Part shown: piece by piece, positions 57,054-64,000 of the stretch
How the letters are laid out: the number at the start of each line of letters is the position of its first letter
How positions within the stretch are numbered: the stretch's first letter is position 1
NCBI RefSeq assembly: GCF_004786035.1
Contig: NZ_CP035088.1
Coordinates: 1,214,001-1,278,000, forward strand
Direction: 5' to 3'
Origin: Pseudomonas viciae
Lineage (GTDB): Bacteria; Pseudomonadota; Gammaproteobacteria; Pseudomonadales; Pseudomonadaceae
Length of the DNA: 64,000 bases
The notes under the pieces: generated by a model
The model's input: only the letters and a program-made list of their open reading frames with translations
Told to the model about the DNA's origin: nothing
Database searches by the model: none
Program-made: the position numbers and the translations under genes

Positions 57054-57866
57054 ATGAGTACAGAAGATCCACGGTTTGCCGGTATCGCCCGTTTGTATGG
57101 CATCGAAGGCCTGGAGCGCCTGCGGGCGGCCCATGTGGCGATCGTCGGGGTGGGTGGAGTCGGTTCCTGGGCGGCGGAAGCGATTGCCCGATGTGGCGTG
57201 GGCGAGATCTCGCTGTTCGACCTGGACGATGTCTGCGTCAGCAACGCCAACCGCCAGTTGCACGCCCTGGACAGCACCGTCGGCAAGCCCAAGGTCGAAG
57301 TGATGGCCGAGCGGCTGCGCGGGATCAACCCAGACTGCACGGTGCACGCGGTGGCGGATTTCGTCACCCGCGAGACCATGGCCGAATACATCACACCGAA
57401 CATCGACTGCGTGATCGACTGCATCGACAGCGTCAACGCCAAGGCCGCGCTGATCGCCTGGTGCAAGCGCCGCAAGATCCAGATCATCACCACCGGCGGC
57501 GCGGGTGGGCAGATCGATCCGACGCTGATTCAGGTGTGCGACTTGAATCGTACGTTCAACGATCCCCTGGCCTCGAAAGTGCGTTCCACCCTGCGCCGCG
57601 ACTACGGCTTTTCCCGTACCGTGACCCGCCACTACAGCGTGCCCTGCGTGTTCTCCACCGAACAGCTGCGCTACCCGAAGCCGGACGGCAGCATTTGCTT
57701 GCAGAAGAGTTTTGTCGGCGACGGCGTCAAGCTCGACTGTGCTGGCGGGTTTGGTGCGGTGATGATGGTCACGGCGACGTTCGGCATGGTCGCGGCGACC
57801 AAGGCTGTGGATAAGATTGTGGCGGGTGTGCGGCGGCCGGCGGACAGGGCCAAGCCTCAGGTTTGA
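57054..57866 (+). CDS. tcdA: tRNA threonylcarbamoyladenosine dehydratase TcdA (CsdL)
   Basis: 270-residue E1-like ATP-dependent enzyme that cyclises t6A to ct6A at tRNA position 37. ThiF/E1 nucleotide site GVGGVGSWAAEAIARCGVG; catalytic region with the family Cys (VPCVFSTEQ) and a C-terminal membrane-prone segment (GAVMMVTATFGMVAA). Of two ATGs two codons apart, the second (57054) has GGGG at proper spacing. It sits next to csdE and csdA, its sulfur-transfer partners in E. coli, on the opposite strand. Confidence 0.92.
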   Translation: MSTEDPRFAGIARLYGIEGLERLRAAHVAIVGVGGVGSWAAEAIARCGVGEISLFDLDDVCVSNANRQLHALDSTVGKPKVEVMAERLRGINPDCTVHAVADFVTRETMAEYITPNIDCVIDCIDSVNAKAALIAWCKRRKIQIITTGGAGGQIDPTLIQVCDLNRTFNDPLASKVRSTLRRDYGFSRTVTRHYSVPCVFSTEQLRYPKPDGSICLQKSFVGDGVKLDCAGGFGAVMMVTATFGMVAATKAVDKIVAGVRRPADRAKPQV

Positions 57867-57885
57867 GGGTGGGGCAGATGGCCTC

Positions 57886-57976
57886 ATCGCGAGCAAGCTC
57901 GCTCCCACATTGGATCTCATGGAACACAATTTTGTGTACGACACGAATCCCCTGTGGGAGCGAGCTTGCTCGCGAT
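57886..57976. repeat. REP doublet, family A, outward orientation
   Basis: ATCGCGAGCAAGCTCGCTCC ... GGAGCGAGCTTGCTCGCGAT between convergent tcdA and csdE. Confidence 0.85.
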
Positions 57977-57981
57977 GGCGA

Positions 57982-58386
57982 TTATTCAGTCAACTCAAAC
58001 ATCCGCTTTAACACCGCATTCAAGCCATTGCTACGCGACGGCGACAGCTGCCGCGACAATCCCAGTTGATTGAACCAATCCGGCAAATCCACCTGCTGCA
58101 ACTCGTCAGCGGACAACCCATTGACCCGCGCCAGCAGCAACGCCACCAGCCCACGGATCAACCGCGCATCGCTGCTGGCGGCAAACTGCCAATGCCCGTC
58201 GTGCAGCTGACCCACCAGCCACACCTGACTTTCACAGCCACTGACCAGGTTGGCGTCGCACTTGTCCGCATCGCTCAAGGGCGGCAGGCGCTCCCCCCAT
58301 TGCATCAGTAGCCGGGCGCGTTGCTCCCAGCTCGATGCGTCCTGGAAAATCTGCAGCGCCTCGGCGGCCTCGAACGGCAGGCTCAT
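57982..58386 (-). CDS. csdE: SufE-family cysteine desulfuration protein CsdE
   Basis: 134-residue sulfur acceptor of the SufE fold. The acceptor cysteine lies in LVSGCESQVWLV, the hallmark loop of the family. It takes sulfur from CsdA and stimulates its activity; in E. coli the product is passed to TcdA/CsdL. Its ATG overlaps the csdA stop by four bases (ATGA). The name CsdE rather than SufE follows from the csdA and tcdA context. Confidence 0.92.
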   Translation of the reverse strand: MSLPFEAAEALQIFQDASSWEQRARLLMQWGERLPPLSDADKCDANLVSGCESQVWLVGQLHDGHWQFAASSDARLIRGLVALLLARVNGLSADELQQVDLPDWFNQLGLSRQLSPSRSNGLNAVLKRMFELTE

Positions 58387-59588
58387 CGCAGCAGCTCCAA
58401 GGCCTGGTCCAGGGCTTCGAAGAAGCGTTCGATATCGGCGGAGTCGTTGTACAGCGCCAGCGACACCCGAATCGCTCCCGTCAGTTGCAAATGCTTGAAC
58501 AGCGGCATGGCACAGTGATGCCCGGCGCGCACGGCGATGCCTTGTTCGGTCAGCAGGTGGGCGAGGTCGGCGTTGTGTACGCCTTCGACCACGAAACTGA
58601 CCAGGGCCAGGCGCGGGTTGCCCACCAGGCGCACGCCATTGCGCGCCAGCAGGCCGTGGAGCAGGTAGTTATGCAAACCCGCTTCATGGTCGATGAGTGC
58701 TTGCGGGTCGAGGGCGGACAGGTAATCCAGGGTCGCCCCCAGGCCGATCACGCTGGCAATCGGCGGCGTGCCCGCTTCGAACCCCAGCGGTGCCGGGCGG
58801 AACGTGGCGCTGTGGTAATCGGCCTGTTGCACCATTTCGCCGCCGAACTGCCAATGGCGCAGTTGCTCAAGCGCTTCGGTGCGGCCAAACAGCACGCCCA
58901 GCCCCTCGGGGCCGTAGAGTTTGTGGCTGGAAAATACGTAGAAATCGCAACCCAGCGCCTGCACATCATGGCGGCCATGCACCACGCCTTGGGCGCCGTC
59001 GATCACCGTCAACGCACCTTGGGCCTTGGCCAACGCCAGCAGCGCCGGCAAGGGCTGCCAGGCGCCCAGTACGTTGGACAATTGGCTCACCGCCAGCAAG
59101 CGTGTACGCGGGCCGATCCGTTCGGCAGCGACGTTGAGATCGATCAGCCCATCGGCATCCAGCGGCAACACCACCAGCGTCAACGAACGGCGCTCGGCCA
59201 GTTGTTGCCACGGCAGCAGGTTGGCATGGTGTTCCAGGGCGCTGATGACGATTTCATCGCCCGGGTTGAACCGATGTTCCAGGCCATAGGCCAGCAAGTT
59301 CAGCGCCGAAGTGGCGCCATGGGTGAAGACGATCTGTCCGCAATCTCCAGCGTTGACCCATTGCGCGACCTTGAGACGGCTGTCCTCGAACGCCTGGGTG
59401 GCGTGGGCGCCTGGCAAATGTTGCGCACGGTGCACGTTGGCCGCGCCATTGGCGTAGTAATGCGCCAGGGCGTCCAGCAGGGCTTGGGGTTTTTGCGTGG
59501 TGGCGGCGTTGTCCAGGTACGTCTGGCCTTGCCGTTGCAGGGCGGCGATGGCCGGGAAGTCGGCGCGCCAGGGGGAGGGAATCAACAT
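58383..59588 (-). CDS. csdA: Cysteine desulfurase CsdA (class II, SufS-like)
   Basis: 401-residue PLP enzyme that removes sulfur from cysteine as a persulfide. The PLP lysine lies in FYVFSSHKLYGPEGLGVLFG; the substrate-cysteine loop is VRAGHHCAMPLF; FTHGATSALNLLAY binds the cofactor. Class II features (short loop, SufS-like) separate it from IscS. It is the first gene of csdA-csdE. The gap to dapD contains only a REP palindrome. Confidence 0.94.
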   Translation of the reverse strand: MLIPSPWRADFPAIAALQRQGQTYLDNAATTQKPQALLDALAHYYANGAANVHRAQHLPGAHATQAFEDSRLKVAQWVNAGDCGQIVFTHGATSALNLLAYGLEHRFNPGDEIVISALEHHANLLPWQQLAERRSLTLVVLPLDADGLIDLNVAAERIGPRTRLLAVSQLSNVLGAWQPLPALLALAKAQGALTVIDGAQGVVHGRHDVQALGCDFYVFSSHKLYGPEGLGVLFGRTEALEQLRHWQFGGEMVQQADYHSATFRPAPLGFEAGTPPIASVIGLGATLDYLSALDPQALIDHEAGLHNYLLHGLLARNGVRLVGNPRLALVSFVVEGVHNADLAHLLTEQGIAVRAGHHCAMPLFKHLQLTGAIRVSLALYNDSADIERFFEALDQALELLR

Positions 59589-59621
59589 GCTTTCGGGTCC
59601 TGCTGGAGTTGCGCCGGACCC

Positions 59622-59645
59622 TGTGGGAGCAAGCTCGCTCCCACA
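59622..59645. repeat. Single REP palindrome, family A
   Basis: TGTGGGAGCAAG-CTCGCTCCCACA between dapD and csdA on the minus strand. Confidence 0.75.
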
Positions 59646-59664
59646 GGTGACTGTGTGAAGCGGC

Positions 59665-60699
59665 TTAGTTGTGCGCGTGCAGTGCTTCGTTCAGTTCGAT
59701 GGCCGATTTGTGGGTTTTGCATTCCACTGCGCCGGTCTCGGAATTGCGGCGGAACAGCAGGTCGGGCTGGCCGGCCAGGTCGCGGGCCTTGACCACTTTG
59801 ACCAGTTGGTTGTTCTCGTCCAGCAGCGCGACTTTGGTACCGGCGGTCACGTACAGGCCCGACTCCACGGTGTTGCGGTCGCCCAGCGGGATACCGATGC
59901 CGGCATTGGCGCCGATCAGGCAGCCTTCGCCGACCTTGATCACGATGTTGCCGCCGCCCGACAGGGTGCCCATGGTGGAGCAACCGCCGCCCAGGTCCGA
60001 GCCCTTGCCGACGAACACGCCAGCCGACACGCGGCCTTCGATCATGCCCGGGCCTTCGGTGCCGGCGTTGAAGTTGACGAAACCTTCGTGCATCACGGTG
60101 GTGCCTTCGCCCACGTAGGCGCCCAGGCGGATCCGCGCGGCATCGGCGATACGTACGCCGGCCGGAACCACGTAGTCAGTCATTTTCGGGAACTTGTCCA
60201 CCGAGAACACTTCCAGCAACTCGCCACGCAGACGGGCTTCGAGCTGGTGCTCGGCCAGTTCGCTCAGGTCGATCGCGCCCTGGCTGGTCCAGGCCACGTT
60301 CGGCAGCAGCGGGAAAATGCCGGCCAGGTTCAGGCCATGGGGCTTGACCAGGCGATGGGACAGCAGGTGCAGCTTGAGGTAAGCCTCAGGGGTGGAGCTC
60401 AGTTGGGCATCTTCGGCCAGCAGGGTGGCGACCAGCGGCTTGTGGCTTTCGGCCAGGCGGGTCAGCAGCGCGGCTTGCCCGGCATCGACGCCCTTGAGCG
60501 CTTCAGCCAGTTGCGAAGCCTGGGCGGTGGTGAAGGTGATGGCCTGGTTGCCGTCGCTGTAGCCGAGAATCGGTGCGATGGCTGCGACGATGTCTGCCGA
60601 TGGGTTGAGCAGCGGCTGTGCGTAGAACACTTCCAGCCAGGCGCCTTGACGGTTTTGAGTGCCGACACCGAAGGCCAGGCTGAACAGGGTAGTGGACAT
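59665..60699 (-). CDS. dapD: 2,3,4,5-tetrahydropyridine-2,6-dicarboxylate N-succinyltransferase DapD
   Basis: 344-residue succinyl-CoA-dependent enzyme of lysine/DAP synthesis, of the longer type found in Pseudomonas (E. coli DapD is 274). The N-terminal part is unique to this type; the C-terminal left-handed beta-helix is visible as hexapeptide-like repeats (RIRLGAYVGEGTTVMHEGFV; GSDLGGGCSTMGTLSGGG; EGCLIGANAGIGIPLGDRN). It follows an ArsC-like gene after 32 bases and is probably co-transcribed with it. Confidence 0.94.
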   Translation of the reverse strand: MSTTLFSLAFGVGTQNRQGAWLEVFYAQPLLNPSADIVAAIAPILGYSDGNQAITFTTAQASQLAEALKGVDAGQAALLTRLAESHKPLVATLLAEDAQLSSTPEAYLKLHLLSHRLVKPHGLNLAGIFPLLPNVAWTSQGAIDLSELAEHQLEARLRGELLEVFSVDKFPKMTDYVVPAGVRIADAARIRLGAYVGEGTTVMHEGFVNFNAGTEGPGMIEGRVSAGVFVGKGSDLGGGCSTMGTLSGGGNIVIKVGEGCLIGANAGIGIPLGDRNTVESGLYVTAGTKVALLDENNQLVKVVKARDLAGQPDLLFRRNSETGAVECKTHKSAIELNEALHAHN

Positions 60700-60731
60700 G
60701 AAATTACCTCTACAAAATGGACTGGGCAGGC

Positions 60732-61094
60732 TTACTTGATCTCTGCCGCATAAATATCTGGCTTGAAGCCAATCAGGGTTCGGTCACCGAGATCGAGCAC
60801 CGGGCGCTTGATCATCGAGGGTTGGGCGAGCATCAGTTCGATGGCTTTCGTCTGGTCGAGATCGGCTTTGCGTTCGTCGTCGAGTTTGCGAAAGGTCGTA
60901 CCGGCACGGTTCAACACCACTTGCCAGCCATGTTCGTTGCACCATTGGGTCAGGTGCTCACGGTCGATGCCGACGGTCTTGTAGTCGTGAAAGTCGTAGC
61001 GTACAGCGTGTTCATCGAGCCAGGTGCGCGCCTTTTTCATCGTGTCACAGGCTTTGATGCCGAAAAGGTGCAACGTTTTGCTTGAATCGGTCAA
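60732..61094 (-). CDS. ArsC-family (Spx/YffB-like) reductase
   Basis: 120-residue thioredoxin-fold protein of the ArsC/Spx/YffB group, starting TDSSKTLHLFGIKACDTMKK. It has the single conserved cysteine (KACDTMKKAR) and IKRPVLDLGDRTLIGF near the end, a family mark. The start is a TTG at 61094 with GGGG eight bases before it; upstream codons in frame lie in a REP and are not coding. YffB-like proteins bind glutathione and have no proven role. It precedes dapD on the same transcript, as seen in other Pseudomonas. Confidence 0.87.
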   Translation of the reverse strand: MTDSSKTLHLFGIKACDTMKKARTWLDEHAVRYDFHDYKTVGIDREHLTQWCNEHGWQVVLNRAGTTFRKLDDERKADLDQTKAIELMLAQPSMIKRPVLDLGDRTLIGFKPDIYAAEIK

Positions 61095-61191
61095 GGAATT
61101 GCCCCCTTTGCAGGTGCTGAAAGTAAAAGGTGAAGGATTATGCCATGACCGGACGGTTTCGCGACGGCTCAGATCGGCATGCACCCAAACC

Positions 61192-61295
61192 TGTGGGAGC
61201 GAGCCTGTGGGAGCAAAGCTTGCTCGCGATGAACGATGGCACAGTCTTGCAGTTGAACCGTGTCGCCTGCATCGCGAGCAAGCTTTGTTCCCACA
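61192..61295. repeat. REP doublet, family A, with extra partial core
   Basis: A partial core TGTGGGAGCGAGCC is directly followed by a full inverted pair TGTGGGAGCAAAGCTTGCTC ... CGAGCAAGCTTTGTTCCCACA. It lies in the 323-base gap between the divergent ArsC-like and antiporter genes; the rest (61296-61417) has no gene that I can see. Confidence 0.85.
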
Positions 61296-61417
61296 GGTGC
61301 GCTCCAAAAGTGGGGCTGCGACATAGGTGTAACGGCCAGGCTCATCCTAAGCGGTTAATATGGCACTTCAACGGCAAGCTGTTGCCGGATGTGTGTCGCT
61401 GTAATTGGAAAACCGTC

Positions 61418-63064
61418 ATGCAAAGCGCCTATACCGTCCTGATCCTGTTGATGCTGGTGGGCGTTTCGCGCCTGATCGGACGGTTGATCCCGCTGCCGTT
61501 GCCCCTGGTGCAGATCGGCGCCGGTGCCGTGCTGGCTTGGCCGTCCCTGGGCCTGCACGTGGCCCTCGATCCCGAGCTGTTCCTGTTTCTCTTCTTGCCA
61601 CCGCTGCTGTTCTCCGACGGCTGGCGCATGCCCAAGCGCGAGTTGTGGCGCCTGCGTGGGCCGATCCTGACGCTGGCGGTAGGGCTGGTGTTGTTCACGG
61701 TGGTGGGCGCCGGTTACTTCATTCATTGGCTGCTGCCGAGCATCCCGCTACCGGTGGCCTTCGCCCTGGCCGCGGTGCTGTCGCCGACCGACGCGGTGGC
61801 GGTGTCGGCGATTGCCCGTGACCGTTTGCCCGCGCCGCTGATGCACGTGCTTCAGGGCGAGGCGTTGATGAACGACGCGTCGGGCCTGGTGACCTTCAAG
61901 TTCGCCCTGGCGGCGGCCATTACCGGGGTGTTTTCCCTGGCCAACGCGAGCCTGACCTTTGTCCTGGTGGCGGTTGGCGGGCTGCTGGTGGGCGTGGCCC
62001 TGAGCTGGCTGGTGGGCCGCTTGCGGGCCTGGATGGTGGCGCGCGGTTGGGACGATCCGGCCACCCACGTGGTGTTCATGTTGCTGCTGCCGTTCGCGGC
62101 CTATGTGCTGGCTGAACGCTTGGGGGCCTCGGGGATTCTCTCGGCGGTGGCGGCGGGGATGATGCAGAGCTGGCTCGACCTGCTGCCGCGCCAGACCGGC
62201 ACGCGGCTGCTCAATCGCAGCGTCTGGTCGCTGCTGGAATTCGCCTTCAACGGCTTGATCTTCCTGCTGCTGGGCTTGCAATTGCCGGACATCATCAAGG
62301 CGGTGACCAGCCACGAAGCCACCCTGTGGCCGACACTGATCTATCGTTGCCTGGACGTGGTGGCGATTTCTCTGGTGTTGCTGGTGCTGCGGTTTGTCTG
62401 GGTGCAAAGCACCTGGCGGCTGTCCGGGCTGTTACGTCGCTGGCGTGGCGAGAGCGACCTGACCTTCGTGCCGACCGCGCGCTCCTGCTGGTTGCTGACC
62501 TTCGGTGGGGTGCGCGGGGCGGTGACGCTGGCGGGCGTGCTGTCGGTGCCGATGTTGTTGGCGGCGGGTGAACCGTTTCCCGAGCGGGATTTGCTGATCT
62601 TCATTGCCGCCGGGGTCATTCTGCTGTCATTGATCGCCGCCTGCATCGCCCTGCCATTGCTGCTGCGAGGTATCGAGAAAAGCCCCGATGACAAGCGCCG
62701 CACCGAAGTGCGTGATGCCTGGCGTAAAACCGCTGAAGCGGCGATCCGCGCGTTGGAAGTGGAGGAGCCGAGCGAGGCCGCTAGCGCACCGGACGCGGCC
62801 CAGGCGGCGTTGGCAACCGAGGTCAAGGCGCGGTTGATGTCTGAATATCGCCATCAGTTGGAGGTGTTCAACGACTCCGCCGAAGCCCAGGCGCTTGCGT
62901 TCGAAATGGACCTGCTGGAACGCCGGCTGCGCTTGAAGGCCTATCGGGCGCAGCGGCTGGAGTTGTATCGCCTCAGCCGTCATCACCAGATTGGGGATGA
63001 CGTGCTGCGAGAGGTACTGGGGGAGTTGGATCTGGCGGAGGCGAATTTGGGGTTGGGTAAATAG
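61418..63064 (+). CDS. CPA1-family Na+/H+ antiporter
   Basis: 548-residue inner-membrane antiporter with about 11-12 helices over the first 420 residues (SAYTVLILLMLVGVSRLIGR; LILTLAVGLVLFTVVGAGYF) and a long cytoplasmic C-terminal tail rich in charged helices. CPA1 ion-site marks are LSPTDAVAVSAIARDR and GEALMNDASGLVTFK (the ND motif). It exchanges cytoplasmic Na+ or K+ for H+ and so sets pH and salt balance. The frame is open through the upstream REP, but the ATG at 61418 (MQSAYTVLIL) is the natural start. Which cation it prefers is not clear. Confidence 0.92.
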   Translation: MQSAYTVLILLMLVGVSRLIGRLIPLPLPLVQIGAGAVLAWPSLGLHVALDPELFLFLFLPPLLFSDGWRMPKRELWRLRGPILTLAVGLVLFTVVGAGYFIHWLLPSIPLPVAFALAAVLSPTDAVAVSAIARDRLPAPLMHVLQGEALMNDASGLVTFKFALAAAITGVFSLANASLTFVLVAVGGLLVGVALSWLVGRLRAWMVARGWDDPATHVVFMLLLPFAAYVLAERLGASGILSAVAAGMMQSWLDLLPRQTGTRLLNRSVWSLLEFAFNGLIFLLLGLQLPDIIKAVTSHEATLWPTLIYRCLDVVAISLVLLVLRFVWVQSTWRLSGLLRRWRGESDLTFVPTARSCWLLTFGGVRGAVTLAGVLSVPMLLAAGEPFPERDLLIFIAAGVILLSLIAACIALPLLLRGIEKSPDDKRRTEVRDAWRKTAEAAIRALEVEEPSEAASAPDAAQAALATEVKARLMSEYRHQLEVFNDSAEAQALAFEMDLLERRLRLKAYRAQRLELYRLSRHHQIGDDVLREVLGELDLAEANLGLGK

Positions 63065-63085
63065 CAGCCATGGCGCAAAGCTAAT

Positions 63086-63215
63086 TGTGGCGAGGGGATT
63101 TATCCCCGTTGGACTGCGCAGCAGTCCCAAAGCAGTCGATTCAAGCTGTCTGACACAGCGCGTTGGTTGTTGGGGCCGCTTCGCAGCCCAGCGGGGATAA
63201 ATCCCCTCGCCACAA
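63086..63215. repeat. REP doublet, family C
   Basis: A fourth palindrome family: TTGTGGCGAGGGGATTTATC ... GATAAATCCCCTCGCCACAA, about 130 bp, with an inner hairpin GGACTGCGCAGCAGTCC. It separates the convergent antiporter and dapC genes. Confidence 0.88.
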
Positions 63216-63232
63216 CAGCCCCGATACAGTCA

Positions 63233-64000
63233 TTAACCCCGACGCTGAATGAACGCGCGAATCCGCTCGGCCGCTTCCACACATTCAGCCAATGGCGCGA
63301 CCAAGGCCATGCGCACACGCCCGGCGCCTGGGTTGACGCCATCCACTTCTCGGGACAGGTACGAGCCCGGTACCACGGTCACGTGCTCCTGTTCGAACAG
63401 GTCCCGGCAGAACGCCGCATCATCGCCCGCCACATTCGGCCACAGGTAGAAGCTGCCATCAGGACGCTGTACATCCAGCACCGGGCTGAGGATCTCCAGT
63501 ACCGCGTCAAACTTCTCCCGGTACAGCGCGCGGTTGGCCCGTACATGCACTTCGTCGTTCCACGCGGCGATGCTCGCCAGTTGGGTCTGAACCGGCATCG
63601 CGCAGCCGTGGTAGGTGCGGTACAGCAGGAAACCCTTGAGGATGTCCGCGTCACCCGCGACGAAACCGGAGCGCAGGCCAGGCAGGTTGGAGCGTTTGGA
63701 CAGGCTGTGGAACACCACGCAGCGCTTGAAGTCCTGGCGGCCCAGTTCGACACAGGCGCTGAGCAGCCCTGGTGGCGGGGTCTGTTCGTCGAAGTACAGT
63801 TCGCTGTAGCACTCGTCCGCGGCGATGACGAAGTCGTGTTCGTCGGCCAGGGCGATGAGTTTCTTCAGTACATCCACCGGAATCAGCGCGCCGGTCGGGT
63901 TGCCAGGGGAGCACAGGAACAGGATCTGGCAGCGTTTCCAGATGTCCGGCGAGACCGCATCGAAATCCGGGTTGAAGCCGTTTTCGTCCAGGCACGGCAG
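63233..64000 (-). CDS. dapC: Succinyldiaminopimelate aminotransferase DapC (5' end outside window)
   Basis: The minus-strand frame is open to the window edge; at least 255 residues of a class I PLP aminotransferase are present, the start lying to the right. Visible are the substrate/PLP region FLCSPGNPTGALIPVDVL, ADECYSELYF with the PLP tyrosine context, and the PLP lysine in VFHSLSKRSNLPGLRSGFVA. The family forms N-succinyl-2-amino-6-ketopimelate/L,L-DAP in lysine synthesis. In P. aeruginosa dapC lies near dapD and glnD, which fits this end of the window. Confidence 0.9.
   Translation of the reverse strand: MPCLDENGFNPDFDAVSPDIWKRCQILFLCSPGNPTGALIPVDVLKKLIALADEHDFVIAADECYSELYFDEQTPPPGLLSACVELGRQDFKRCVVFHSLSKRSNLPGLRSGFVAGDADILKGFLLYRTYHGCAMPVQTQLASIAAWNDEVHVRANRALYREKFDAVLEILSPVLDVQRPDGSFYLWPNVAGDDAAFCRDLFEQEHVTVVPGSYLSREVDGVNPGAGRVRMALVAPLAECVEAAERIRAFIQRRG

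Overview
The window is a stretch of chromosome from a Pseudomonas of the fluorescens group. It is GC-rich and dense in genes. Gene order follows the P. aeruginosa region from yaeQ/recJ through wsp, prfB-lysS, lptF, ppc, mexL-mexJK and plsB to dapD and dapC. Most intergenic gaps carry the inverted REP doublets (core GGGAGCGAGCTTGCTCGCGA) typical of this group. I see no rRNA, tRNA, transposase, prophage or CRISPR array. Gene-to-P. aeruginosa comparisons are from memory and not from a search.

Layout, left to right. (1) 1-8.2 kb: the truncated PAS end of a sensor protein, a DUF3509 protein, a candidate structured small RNA, a CaiB-type CoA-transferase, yaeQ, recJ, an old-yellow-enzyme oxidoreductase and opgD (periplasmic glucan synthesis). 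(2) 8.5-17.2 kb: a polyamine cassette on the minus strand. It holds a LysR regulator, an aldehyde dehydrogenase, the four-gene ABC transporter ydcSTUV and patD, with the same gene order as E. coli ydcSTUV-patD plus one extra dehydrogenase paralogue. (3) 17.4-26.7 kb: a DUF533/TerB protein and the complete wspABCDEF-wspR chemosensory operon, which makes c-di-GMP in response to surface contact. (4) 26.9-35.9 kb: prfB with its programmed +1 frameshift, lysS, a TetR regulator, a lipoprotein, a QEGLA-motif putative metallopeptidase, a lipoprotein alpha/beta hydrolase, lptF with its DUF4398 partner behind a likely AlgU promoter, and a small hypothetical gene.

(5) 36-45 kb: ppc, adk, tsaB, several conserved small genes, a DUF72 protein, a PEP-mutase-family protein, an extensin-like protein, a protein with an internal 45-residue duplication, and rsmJ. 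(6) 45-50 kb: the mexL repressor divergent from the mexJK efflux pump. (7) 50-64 kb: DUF4197 and YbaY proteins, plsB, a cold-shock protein, rlmA-dapE, tcdA, csdA-csdE (sulfur transfer), an ArsC-like protein with dapD, a CPA1 Na+/H+ antiporter, and the 3' part of dapC. Three lysine/diaminopimelate genes (dapE, dapD, dapC) thus lie within about 8 kb, and the csdA-csdE and tcdA genes of the sulfur-relay/t6A-cyclisation path sit together between them.

Most of the window is conserved Pseudomonas core. The places most worth a second look are the candidate sRNA at 905-1035, the double-dehydrogenase ydc cassette, the recent internal duplication in the 43.5-44.1 kb gene, the truncated sensor at the left edge, the operator-like repeats in front of two TetR-linked transcription units, and the collection of several distinct REP families.
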